The notes beneath the pieces are model-generated. The model had not been told where the DNA came from, did not search any database, and was given only the letters and a program-made list of their open reading frames with translations. Source: CAZEHS01 sp964511875 (lineage in GTDB: Bacteria; Bacillota; Clostridia; Peptostreptococcales; Acidaminobacteraceae). From it: a stretch of 5,771 nucleotides of DNA. The stretch spans positions 1 through 5,771 of the forward strand of contig CAZEHS010000139.1 of the NCBI GenBank assembly GCA_964511875.1, in the 5' to 3' direction. The position numbers and the translations under genes are program-made. Shown piece after piece: positions 1-5,718 of the stretch (positions within the stretch are counted from its first letter, which is position 1; the number at the start of each line of letters is the position of its first letter).

Positions 1-250
1 CATCTGTGTGCGGACGTGGAATCACGTGGGTTGAAACCACTTCACCCACTCTGCCTGCTGCGGCAGCACCGGCATCTACAGCGGCTTTCACTGCGCCGAC
101 ATCACCCCGGACCATCACTGTAACCAGTCCGGATCCAATCTTTTCATACCCGATCATTTGGACATTGGCTGCTTTTACCATGGCGTCCGCTGCTTCAATA
201 CAGGCTACGAGGCCTTTTGTTTCGATCATTCCCAAAGCTTCGTTCTTCAT
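1..250 (-). CDS. pduA: BMC-H microcompartment shell protein, PduA/EutM-like (partial, 3' end outside window)
   Basis: This encodes the N-terminal 83 residues of a single-BMC-domain shell protein; the C-terminus lies beyond the left edge. Such proteins form hexamers that tile the facets of a bacterial microcompartment and let small substrates through a central pore. The translation begins MKNEALGMIETKGLVA and follows the PduA/EutM pattern almost residue for residue. Visible landmarks are Lys26 at the hexamer edge, the pore loop KIGSG at 37-41 (Ser40 lines the pore in PduA), the RGDVGAV segment near 48-54, and PRPHTD at 78-83 with Arg79. The start is supported by an AGGAGG site about 7 bases upstream. 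It lies 31 bp after the aquaporin stop with no terminator between, so the two are probably co-transcribed. PduA and EutM-like paralogues cannot be separated on this fragment alone; the BMC-H assignment itself is firm. Confidence 0.93.
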   Translation of the reverse strand, partial: MKNEALGMIETKGLVACIEAADAMVKAANVQMIGYEKIGSGLVTVMVRGDVGAVKAAVDAGAAAAGRVGEVVSTHVIPRPHTD

Positions 251-281
251 ACTATTTCCTCCTCATGTTCTTGTAAGATTC

Positions 282-1016
282 TTATTGGAACAGTGTAATA
301 TGAGTCATTACACCGGCAATAGCGCCCATGATCGGAGCAACAACAGGTACCCAGGCATAGGACCAGTCTGAATCTCCCTTACCGGCAATCGGCATGATGG
401 CGTGCATGATGCGGGGGCCTAAATCACGAGCCGGGTTCATGGCGTATCCTGTAACCCCTCCGAACGAAAGACCCATTCCAAGGATGAGCATCCCGATCAT
501 GAGCGGGCCCATGCCCTCGGCGAACTTATTCGCACCAAGAACCATGATACAGAAGAGGAAGATGAACGTTGCAATGAACTCTGTCACGAAATTTGACGGG
601 ATGTTGCGAATGGCCGGTCCCGTGCAGAAGATGCCCAGTTTTGCCCCTTTATCATCGGTTTCAGCCCAGTGAGGATAGTAGGCTATGAATACGATGAAGG
701 AGGCAACCATCGCTCCTGTGAACTGGGCAGCGATGTACAGCGGCACCAGTGCCCAGTCAAAGCTTCCGGCCATCGCCAAGGCGATTGAAACTGCGGGATT
801 CAAGTGACCGCCGCTGATCGGGCCGGATGCATAAAGACCCAGTGTAACGCCGATTGCCCATGCAATGGTGATTCCGACCCAGCCGACACCGAGACCTCCG
901 GTGAATCCGGATTTTGTCTTGTTGAGCAGCGAACCTGAAACCACTCCTGCTCCAAAAAGAATGATGATTCCCGTTCCGAATGCCTCTGCCAAAAATAAGC
1001 TCATCATACTTTGCAT
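282..1016 (-). CDS. pduF: Glycerol/propanediol facilitator, MIP (aquaglyceroporin) family
   Basis: This is a 244-residue integral membrane channel of the major intrinsic protein family, expected to let glycerol or 1,2-propanediol cross the cytoplasmic membrane by facilitated diffusion. Both pore signatures are present: HLNPAVS at 71-77 (first NPA) and MNPARDLGP at 193-201 (second NPA). Asp198 after the NPAR motif is the mark of glycerol-conducting members. Aligning by eye to E. coli GlpF, the selectivity filter is Trp53, Gly182, Tyr191 and Arg197; Tyr replaces GlpF Phe200. Hydrophobic stretches fit six membrane helices plus two half-helices. It is somewhat shorter than GlpF (281 residues). 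A GGGAGG ribosome site 7 bases upstream supports this start over the Met codons at 4 and 5. It leads the operon that continues into the shell gene, the usual context of pduF. The family is certain; diol preference is inferred from context. Confidence 0.93.
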   Translation of the reverse strand: MQSMMSLFLAEAFGTGIIILFGAGVVSGSLLNKTKSGFTGGLGVGWVGITIAWAIGVTLGLYASGPISGGHLNPAVSIALAMAGSFDWALVPLYIAAQFTGAMVASFIVFIAYYPHWAETDDKGAKLGIFCTGPAIRNIPSNFVTEFIATFIFLFCIMVLGANKFAEGMGPLMIGMLILGMGLSFGGVTGYAMNPARDLGPRIMHAIMPIAGKGDSDWSYAWVPVVAPIMGAIAGVMTHITLFQ

Positions 1017-1074
1017 TCCTGATCCTCCCTTTCGTTTTCACAAATTGTTTAACCGCAAGGCCATCTTACCTCTC

Positions 1075-1090
1075 GGGAAATTGTTTTCCC
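1075..1090 (-). other. Small hairpin in the aquaporin leader
   Basis: A perfect 6-bp inverted repeat (GGGAAA, 4-base loop, TTTCCC) lies in the predicted 5' leader of the aquaporin mRNA, about 60 bases before the start codon. The 9-mer AAATTGTTT (plus strand) occurs at 1078-1086 within it and again at 1042-1050. No U-run follows the hairpin, so it is not a terminator. A role in mRNA stability is possible but untested, and the structure may be incidental. Confidence 0.3.
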
Positions 1091-1111
1091 ATGGAATACC
1101 TTGCTGATAGA

Positions 1112-1145
1112 CTGAATTATACGGCGACAAATTCAGCGTGGTGAA
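1112..1145 (-). promoter_or_regulatory. Predicted promoter of the aquaporin-shell operon, with inverted repeat
   Basis: On the minus strand there is a perfect -10 hexamer TATAAT (1116-1121). The best -35 is TTCACC (1140-1145), 18 bp away and only 4 of 6 matches to consensus. A good -10 with a poor, widely spaced -35 is typical of activator-dependent promoters, which suits control by the AraC-type regulator encoded just upstream. A perfect 7-bp inverted repeat, CTGAATT / AATTCAG with an 11-bp spacer, spans 1112-1136 and covers the -10 and part of the spacer, so a repressor could also bind here. The predicted start near 1109 gives a leader of about 93 bases. Confidence 0.55.
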
Positions 1146-1180
1146 GGACACGATTTTACCGTTGTTCCGGCCATGCAAGT

Positions 1181-1219
1181 AAAAAACTGCCCCCGCCTGT
1201 TACCCGGCGGGGGCAGTTT
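1181..1219 (-). terminator. Rho-independent terminator of the kinase-regulator operon
   Basis: A perfect 14-bp inverted repeat has arms at 1184-1197 (AAACTGCCCCCGCC) and 1206-1219, with an 8-base loop and a very GC-rich core. Read on the minus strand, the stem runs directly into a U-run (six A on the plus strand at 1181-1186). It begins 11 bases after the response regulator's stop codon. It separates the regulatory pair from the aquaporin-shell operon, so the latter needs its own promoter. Confidence 0.93.
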
Positions 1220-1230
1220 GCTGTGTTGCT

Positions 1231-2304
1231 TCATAGGAAGATGTACTGATGATGCTCATCCAGATTGCAGGTTACGATCCGCTGGGCTTCATCCTTGTCG
1301 AGACGTTTAAATTCGGATGGGGTGGTTCCAAGTCGTTTCTTGAACACCTTGCTGAAGTAGTTGGGTTCTGAAAAGCCCAGGGCCAAAGCGACTTCATTGA
1401 TGCTTTTATCTGTATTGCGCAGCCAGTAGACAGCCTGGATGATTTTACGGTCCGTGACAAAATCCACAAAGTTCTGAGAATGGGCTTTCTTGAATATCCT
1501 GCTGAAATAGTGGGGACTGATGTTCATGTACTGTGCAATATCACCAAGGGTGATGTCCCTATAAAGGTTCTTCTCGATGTATTCAACCGCATAGTCCAAC
1601 TCACCGCCTAGTTTGGCCAGTTTATTGGATATGATCTCCTCGAAGATCCGTTCCATATAACTCTGAACCTGATCAATCACCCGGGAATAGATCCGCTCAG
1701 CTTCGACACCCAGGAGTACCACCTGTGAATCCTCCGCCCCCGCCACCTGATATACCTGACGGGTCTTCTCCAGCAAACCCAGCACCTGGGCTGCCCACTT
1801 TTTGCAGGTGTCCAGACTGTTGTCCAGATTACTGACGGATTTTTGCAGCAATTGCCGGGACTGCTGATAGTTACCTGCCATTAGGGCAGTTTCCATCTCT
1901 TCCATCAATCGATCCTGTGCCGTTCCGGCCTTTGCGGATTCGGCAAATATACGGTCTACGGTTTCAATGACTTTCTCGGACCGGACCGGTTTCAGAAGGT
2001 AGTCATCCACATGAAACTTGATCGCCAGATGGGCGTATTCGAATTCAGCATGTGCAGTCAGCATCACCACATGCATCTGCGGGAACCTTGCCTTGAGCAG
2101 CCGAGTGCCCTGAAGGCCGTCTCCGCCCGGCATCCGTATGTCCATGAAGGTCAGATGAGGCTTCAGTTCAATGGCCCGTTCCACAGCTTCCTGTATGTTC
2201 TCTGCCTCGGCCACCTGGATTTCAACTCCGTAATGCCGCTCCAGTATGATGTGCAGGGCTTTGCGCTCCAGTTTTTCGTCATCGACAATTAGAATTCTTA
2301 ACAT
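1231..2304 (-). CDS. Response regulator, receiver plus AraC-type DNA-binding domain (YesN-like)
   Basis: This 357-residue cytosolic transcription factor is the expected phosphorylation partner of the PocR-domain kinase just upstream. Residues 1-120 form a CheY-like receiver: acidic pair Asp8/Asp9, phospho-acceptor Asp55 in the FMDIRMPGGDG segment, Thr83 and Lys105 (LLKP), so all catalytic positions are present. A helical, poorly conserved linker covers about 125-235. Residues ~237-335 are an AraC/XylS DNA-binding domain with two helix-turn-helix units, one near 252-273 (ITLGDIAQYM, NISPHYFSRIFK) and a second near 302-323 ending in the typical GFSEPNYFSKVFK. A tail of about 20 residues follows. 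A GGAGG site 6 bases before the ATG lies inside the end of the kinase gene; the 2-bp gap between stop and start indicates translational coupling. The likely targets are the aquaporin-shell operon and perhaps the divergent alcohol dehydrogenase; this is inferred from position. Confidence 0.93.
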   Translation of the reverse strand: MLRILIVDDEKLERKALHIILERHYGVEIQVAEAENIQEAVERAIELKPHLTFMDIRMPGGDGLQGTRLLKARFPQMHVVMLTAHAEFEYAHLAIKFHVDDYLLKPVRSEKVIETVDRIFAESAKAGTAQDRLMEEMETALMAGNYQQSRQLLQKSVSNLDNSLDTCKKWAAQVLGLLEKTRQVYQVAGAEDSQVVLLGVEAERIYSRVIDQVQSYMERIFEEIISNKLAKLGGELDYAVEYIEKNLYRDITLGDIAQYMNISPHYFSRIFKKAHSQNFVDFVTDRKIIQAVYWLRNTDKSINEVALALGFSEPNYFSKVFKKRLGTTPSEFKRLDKDEAQRIVTCNLDEHHQYIFL

Positions 2305-2306
2305 GT

Positions 2307-3524
2307 CTATCCTCCGATTGGAATCCGAACGCTTACCTGTGTTCCCTTACCTAGTGCAGATACGATCTTTACACCGTATGCCTCTCCATACCGATACTGA
2401 AGACGCCGATGGGTATTCCTGAGACCCACTCCGGTGGACTGTCCATCCAGTTCCTCGTCTGTTTTCAGAACCCGTTTGAGCCTATCAGGCTCAATACCGA
2501 CGCCATTGTCCGAAACAATGACTAGCACATCCTGATCCGCTCGCTTGAGCACCACCTGGACCAGACCGTCTGCCTGATGCTCATAGAGGCCGTGGACGAT
2601 TGCATTGGCAACCAGCGGCTGGATGATCATATACGGTGTCTTCAGGTTCAGCAGCTCCTCTGGAGCGTTTACTGTAACCTGAATACGGTCACCGATCCGT
2701 ACCCGTTGGATAGCGACATATTTGTTCATGTAATCGATCTCATCACTGAAATGAACAAGATCATGAAAGGTGTTTTTCAGTGTATACCGTAGCATTTCAG
2801 AAAGGGTATGGACAATTTCAGAGGTCATGACGGCGTTTTCTATTATGGCGAGACTGTTGATTGTATTAAGGACATTGAAAAGGAAATGCGGATTCACCTG
2901 AGACTGCAGCAGTCGAAGCTCCGCATCCTTTAAAAGACGCTCCAGATCCATCCTCGTTTCCATTTCGCTGATCAGCTGAAGGCTTTTCTTATTCAGTTCC
3001 TCATGGACAAACTTGTTCATGCCCACCGAAACAATGTAGTTAGCTACTAGATACATCAGTTCAGCGGCAGCGTCCACCCGTTCCTGGGTGGTGAAGGGGA
3101 TTTCATCATAGGCCTCCCTGATGAAGGGATCCTCCAAAGCCTTGAGAGTTCGCGGATGGAGGCGGATCTGCTCCGTCGGGTCCACGACCTTTACCTGACC
3201 TGCCAGAATGGCTCCCAGATACTGTCCTTCAAAAATAATGGGCACTGCCATATCGGTGAGGCCGGAATGACAGCGGTACGTAAATGCCTTTCCTGAACGA
3301 GCCGCTTCTACGCCCCCATGAGCATCCGACGAATAGCAAAGGCCGCGGTTGTCCGGATCGTTACGGAAATGGCTGCAGTATCGGGTGAAATTAAGGCATG
3401 CGGTTATGGGTTCCCCTTTATAGTCTACCGCTACAGATGCAACCCCAGCGGTTATACAGAATTTTTCAAGAATGCTTTGCAGGACTTCAATATCTATGAT
3501 GTCTTCAAGTCGCAGAGCTTTCAT
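2307..3524 (-). CDS. Cytosolic sensor histidine kinase with N-terminal PocR ligand-binding domain
   Basis: This 405-residue kinase has no signal peptide or membrane segment, so it should read an intracellular signal. Residues ~10-170 match the PocR sensory domain, proposed for this family to bind simple hydrocarbon derivatives such as propanediol. Landmarks are Cys43 and Cys50 (CLNFTRYC), Cys63 (GLCYSSD) and the YRCHSGLTDMAVPI segment with Cys85. A probable coiled coil (~172-208) leads to a LytS/YesM-type kinase module: phospho-acceptor His213 in QVNPHFLFN, N-box with Asn307 (IQPLVANAIVHG), and ATP-lid glycines in DNGVGI (339-344) and STGVGLRN. An in-frame ATG four codons earlier (3536) lacks a ribosome site, whereas the ATG at 3524 has GGAGG 5 bases upstream, so 3524 is chosen. 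It is the first gene of the pair with the AraC-type regulator. Enterobacterial PocR fuses the same sensor domain directly to an AraC domain; here the two functions are split across a phosphorelay. Confidence 0.93.
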   Translation of the reverse strand: MKALRLEDIIDIEVLQSILEKFCITAGVASVAVDYKGEPITACLNFTRYCSHFRNDPDNRGLCYSSDAHGGVEAARSGKAFTYRCHSGLTDMAVPIIFEGQYLGAILAGQVKVVDPTEQIRLHPRTLKALEDPFIREAYDEIPFTTQERVDAAAELMYLVANYIVSVGMNKFVHEELNKKSLQLISEMETRMDLERLLKDAELRLLQSQVNPHFLFNVLNTINSLAIIENAVMTSEIVHTLSEMLRYTLKNTFHDLVHFSDEIDYMNKYVAIQRVRIGDRIQVTVNAPEELLNLKTPYMIIQPLVANAIVHGLYEHQADGLVQVVLKRADQDVLVIVSDNGVGIEPDRLKRVLKTDEELDGQSTGVGLRNTHRRLQYRYGEAYGVKIVSALGKGTQVSVRIPIGG

Positions 3525-3538
3525 GGTACCCTCCATTT

Positions 3539-3554
3539 AATGATTGATATCATT
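3539..3554 (-). promoter_or_regulatory. Palindromic candidate operator at the kinase transcription start
   Basis: AATGAT and ATCATT form a perfect 6-bp inverted repeat around a 4-base centre, and an 8-bp palindrome TGATATCA (3545-3552) lies within it. It sits immediately downstream of the predicted kinase -10, over the expected +1 region, where a bound protein would block initiation. The sequence is AT-rich, so chance is a real alternative, and no regulator can be named. Confidence 0.3.
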
Positions 3555-3582
3555 ATTGTACATCAAACCATACACAATGCAA
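3555..3582 (-). promoter_or_regulatory. Predicted sigma-A promoter of the kinase-regulator operon
   Basis: On the minus strand, TTGCAT (-35, plus-strand 3577-3582) and TACAAT (-10, 3555-3560) are separated by 16 bp. Each differs from consensus by one or two bases. Transcription would start near 3548, about 24 bases before the chosen start codon of the kinase. This is the best match in the divergent intergenic region. Confidence 0.55.
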
Positions 3583-3729
3583 TTTTTTCGGGGGCACCGG
3601 GACAATCGTGATAATTTACTACTCCTCCATGACAAGAAACTATCCTTATCCAACAGGTCACTCGTGTTAGCATGGTCACAAGATAGCTTTTGCAAGGCTC
3701 TTGCTCATTCATACTAAGGAGGCGCTCCT
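3583..3729 (+). other. Upstream region of the alcohol dehydrogenase, no clear promoter; short direct repeats
   Basis: This stretch should carry the dehydrogenase promoter, but no convincing pair of hexamers is visible. It contains GGTCAC twice (3656-3661 and 3674-3679, 18 bp apart), each followed within about 10 bases by TAGC. It also contains the 7-mer AATCGTG (3604-3610), which occurs next to the aquaporin -35 in the minus orientation as well. These could be activator sites for the AraC-type regulator. AAGGAGG at 3716-3722, 7 bases before the ATG, is a strong ribosome site that fixes the start of the dehydrogenase. Confidence 0.35.
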
Positions 3730-4866
3730 ATGCAGCAATTCAACATAAAATCAGATATATACCTTGGAGATAAGGCTTTGGAAATTCTCGCAGAGCTCCC
3801 CATGAAAAAAGTGTGCATCGCCACAGACCCTATCCTGATGGCAATCGGGCTCACAGATAGCATCATTTCCATTCTCAAGGACAGAAACATTGAATTCCGG
3901 GTATTTCAGGATATTCAACCGGATCCGGATACCACTGCAGTCACTCAAGGGCTCGTCCATTTCATGGAGTTCCAGCCTGACACCATCATAGCCCTGGGAG
4001 GCGGATCTGTCATTGATACCGCAAAAGCCCTTCTTTACTTCAATCAAAAGCTGGCGGACGGTCCCATCAATTATCAGGGAATTCCAAGACCACGTTTTGT
4101 TGCCATTCCGACCACAAGCGGAACCGGATCTGAGGTGACCCAGTATGCAGTCGTGACCGATAAGGTCAGCGGCCGCAAATATCCTCTCACTGGTTCCATG
4201 ATGATTCCGGATATCGCTATACTTGATTCCCGATTGACCCAGGGCGCACCGGTACGCTTGTCCGTAGAAACCGGGATAGATGCACTTACCCATGCGGTGG
4301 AAGCCTTCGTTTCCACCCAATCCAATCCCTTTTCGAAAGCCTTTGCCGTCACCAGCATCCGCGGAATTCTGGACAACCTTCCCAAACTCATTTCACAGGA
4401 ACATTCGGATTCTGCACGGGATACACTGCATTCCGCAGCCTCTATGGCAGGCATCGCCTTCTCCAACGCCGGTTTAGGACTGACACACAGCCTGGCCCAC
4501 AGTCTTGTGAAATTCGTCCGTCTCTCCCACGGAGCGGCAAACGGCCTCTTTCTGATACCCGTCATCCTGTACAACCTTTCCGATCCTGAATCTGCAGCAC
4601 TATATAAGGATCTTGCCGTTCAACTCTTCAGACCGGAAGCCACAGAAAATGACTTACTGGCCGCTATTGAGGACTTATATGAACAGGTGGACTTCAATGC
4701 CATACTGGCCAGCCAGATGGGGGAAGACGACTTGATGATTATCCAGGAAAATCTGTCTACGATCATTACCTTCTGTGCCATGGATCCATGCACAGAAACA
4801 AACCCTGTTCCATTGGACCCGGACAGCCTGTTTCTGTACTTAAAGAATTACCTCGAAATCCCCTGA
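3730..4866 (+). CDS. pduQ: Iron-containing alcohol dehydrogenase, PduQ/FucO-like (1-propanol dehydrogenase type)
   Basis: This 378-residue group III (iron-dependent) alcohol dehydrogenase would reduce an aldehyde, such as propionaldehyde from propanediol or 3-hydroxypropionaldehyde from glycerol, to the alcohol with NADH, recycling NAD+ for the oxidative branch. The N-terminal nucleotide-binding domain carries GGGSVID (90-96) and PTTSGTGSE (127-135). The metal site is complete by comparison with FucO: Asp184 and His188 in GIDALTHAVEA, His253 in GLTHSLAH, and His267 in LSHGAANG; His257 matches the additional active-site histidine. Length is normal for the family (about 370-390). The IPTTSGTGSEVT and KYPL segments resemble PduQ. 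It is transcribed divergently from the kinase and is not part of the shell operon visible here. I see no clear N- or C-terminal encapsulation peptide, so residence inside the compartment is unproven. The fold and cofactor class are certain; the exact substrate is inferred. Confidence 0.92.
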   Translation: MQQFNIKSDIYLGDKALEILAELPMKKVCIATDPILMAIGLTDSIISILKDRNIEFRVFQDIQPDPDTTAVTQGLVHFMEFQPDTIIALGGGSVIDTAKALLYFNQKLADGPINYQGIPRPRFVAIPTTSGTGSEVTQYAVVTDKVSGRKYPLTGSMMIPDIAILDSRLTQGAPVRLSVETGIDALTHAVEAFVSTQSNPFSKAFAVTSIRGILDNLPKLISQEHSDSARDTLHSAASMAGIAFSNAGLGLTHSLAHSLVKFVRLSHGAANGLFLIPVILYNLSDPESAALYKDLAVQLFRPEATENDLLAAIEDLYEQVDFNAILASQMGEDDLMIIQENLSTIITFCAMDPCTETNPVPLDPDSLFLYLKNYLEIP

Positions 4867-4888
4867 TTTTCTTCAGGGGATTAATTTT
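4857..4888 (+). terminator. Terminator-like hairpin overlapping the dehydrogenase stop codon
   Basis: A perfect 10-bp stem (AATCCCCTGA at 4857-4866 and TCAGGGGATT at 4873-4882) with a 6-base loop is followed by AATTTT. The stop codon TGA is the last three bases of the left arm. The T-run is short, so termination may be partial and some read-through into the LytTR gene is possible. Confidence 0.65.
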
Positions 4889-5008
4889 GGAATTTAAATC
4901 CATGAAAAAGATGAAAAACTCAATGGAGTGTATTATAGTAGAATTATCTGATGCCTAACAGTTTTAAGACTCCCGCTTGTAAAGCGCATCCCATTTCCGG
5001 AGGAACCC
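4889..5008 (+). other. Leader of the LytTR regulator gene
   Basis: These AT-rich 120 bases contain TATTAT/TATAGT-like -10 candidates around 4930-4939 but no matching -35 that I would defend. A GGAGGA ribosome site at 4999-5004 precedes the ATG at 5009 and supports that start. A weak or regulated promoter is likely, because a hairpin separates this gene from the dehydrogenase. Confidence 0.3.
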
Positions 5009-5716
5009 ATGCAACTGCGCACCATGATTGTGGATGATGAGCCTGTGGCTCTTAAAACTGTTTTGAAACTGATTCGACAGTCCCCTGATTTTGATGTGAC
5101 CCTATGCACGGAGGACCCCCAGGTATTCCTGAAAGCAGTCCTTGAAGAAAAACCAGAGGTCGCAGTGATGGATATAGACATGCCCGGCCTGAGCGGTCTC
5201 GAAATTGCCGATGCAATCCGCCGGCACCATCCTGACTGCGAAATCCTATTTGTCACAGCACACAATGAATTTGCACGGAATGCTTTCAGTGTCTATGCCT
5301 TCGATTATATCGAGAAGCCGGTGGATCCCGTACGGTTCTTTAAAACCCTTGACCGGCTGCGAAAGAAATACGGCCTTCTGGGCAAACGGCTGGAGCTTCC
5401 ATGCGGCCGGGAGACACTGCTGCTTCCCATGGATAAGATTCTGGCTGTGGAAGCGGAAGGCAGAAAAACACTCATCTACACGGAGGACCACACCCACGAA
5501 TGCAATCTGGGACTGGGAGAAATCGAACTCCTGCTCAAGGATCCCCGTTTTTTCAAGTCCAGCCGGTCCTTCATCCTGAACCTGCAGGAGGTCACTGCAG
5601 TACAGCCTGAAAGCCGCACCTCCTATAAGGTGGTACTCGCAGGGGGGAAAGCTGCTTATCTGAGTAAAAGACTCTATGAAGAATTCCGCGGAAAATTAAA
5701 GTCCTTATACCCATGA
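5009..5716 (+). CDS. LytTR-family two-component response regulator
   Basis: This 235-residue protein is a cytosolic transcription factor with a CheY-like receiver (1-~120) and a C-terminal LytTR DNA-binding domain (~128-235). Receiver residues are all present: Asp9/Asp10, phospho-acceptor Asp55 in AVMDIDMPG, Thr83 and Lys103 (IEKP). The DNA-binding part shows the usual LytTR features: LPMDKILAVEAEGRKTLIYT, then FFKSSRSFILNLQEV near 181-195, where the conserved R-S-F-I-x-N pattern lies. Length is typical, so the gene appears complete despite the probable insertion element starting 3 bases after its stop. No LytS/AgrC-type kinase lies beside it in the window, so its partner is unknown; it may sit downstream beyond the insertion, or cross-talk may occur with the PocR-domain kinase, whose catalytic module is of the LytS class. 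Its targets cannot be told from the sequence. Confidence 0.92.
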   Translation: MQLRTMIVDDEPVALKTVLKLIRQSPDFDVTLCTEDPQVFLKAVLEEKPEVAVMDIDMPGLSGLEIADAIRRHHPDCEILFVTAHNEFARNAFSVYAFDYIEKPVDPVRFFKTLDRLRKKYGLLGKRLELPCGRETLLLPMDKILAVEAEGRKTLIYTEDHTHECNLGLGEIELLLKDPRFFKSSRSFILNLQEVTAVQPESRTSYKVVLAGGKAAYLSKRLYEEFRGKLKSLYP

Positions 5717-5718
5717 AG

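Noticed and set aside
6..371. Plus-strand open frame of 121 codons at the left edge
   Set aside because: It runs antisense to the shell gene and the end of the aquaporin gene, and its translation shows no family features; the minus-strand frame is a clear BMC protein.
1017..1180. Possible cobalamin or other riboswitch in the aquaporin leader
   Set aside because: The leader is only about 93 bases long and shows a single small hairpin with no B12-box-like element or sequestering structure.
3525..3536. Upstream in-frame ATG (3536) as the kinase start
   Set aside because: No ribosome site precedes it, and its GAGGGT codons supply the ribosome site for the ATG at 3524.
3690..3717. TTGCAA-16 bp-TACTAA as the promoter of the alcohol dehydrogenase
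   Set aside because: Transcription would begin at or inside the ribosome-binding site, leaving no usable leader; the hexamers are probably chance matches.
3751..4574. Long minus-strand open frames inside the dehydrogenase gene (3751-4320 and 4074-4574)
   Set aside because: They are antisense to a fully conserved dehydrogenase and encode arginine- and serine-rich sequence without recognisable domains.
4933..5265. Minus-strand open frame overlapping the LytTR gene start
   Set aside because: It is antisense to the conserved receiver domain and its translation is low-complexity, with no motif.
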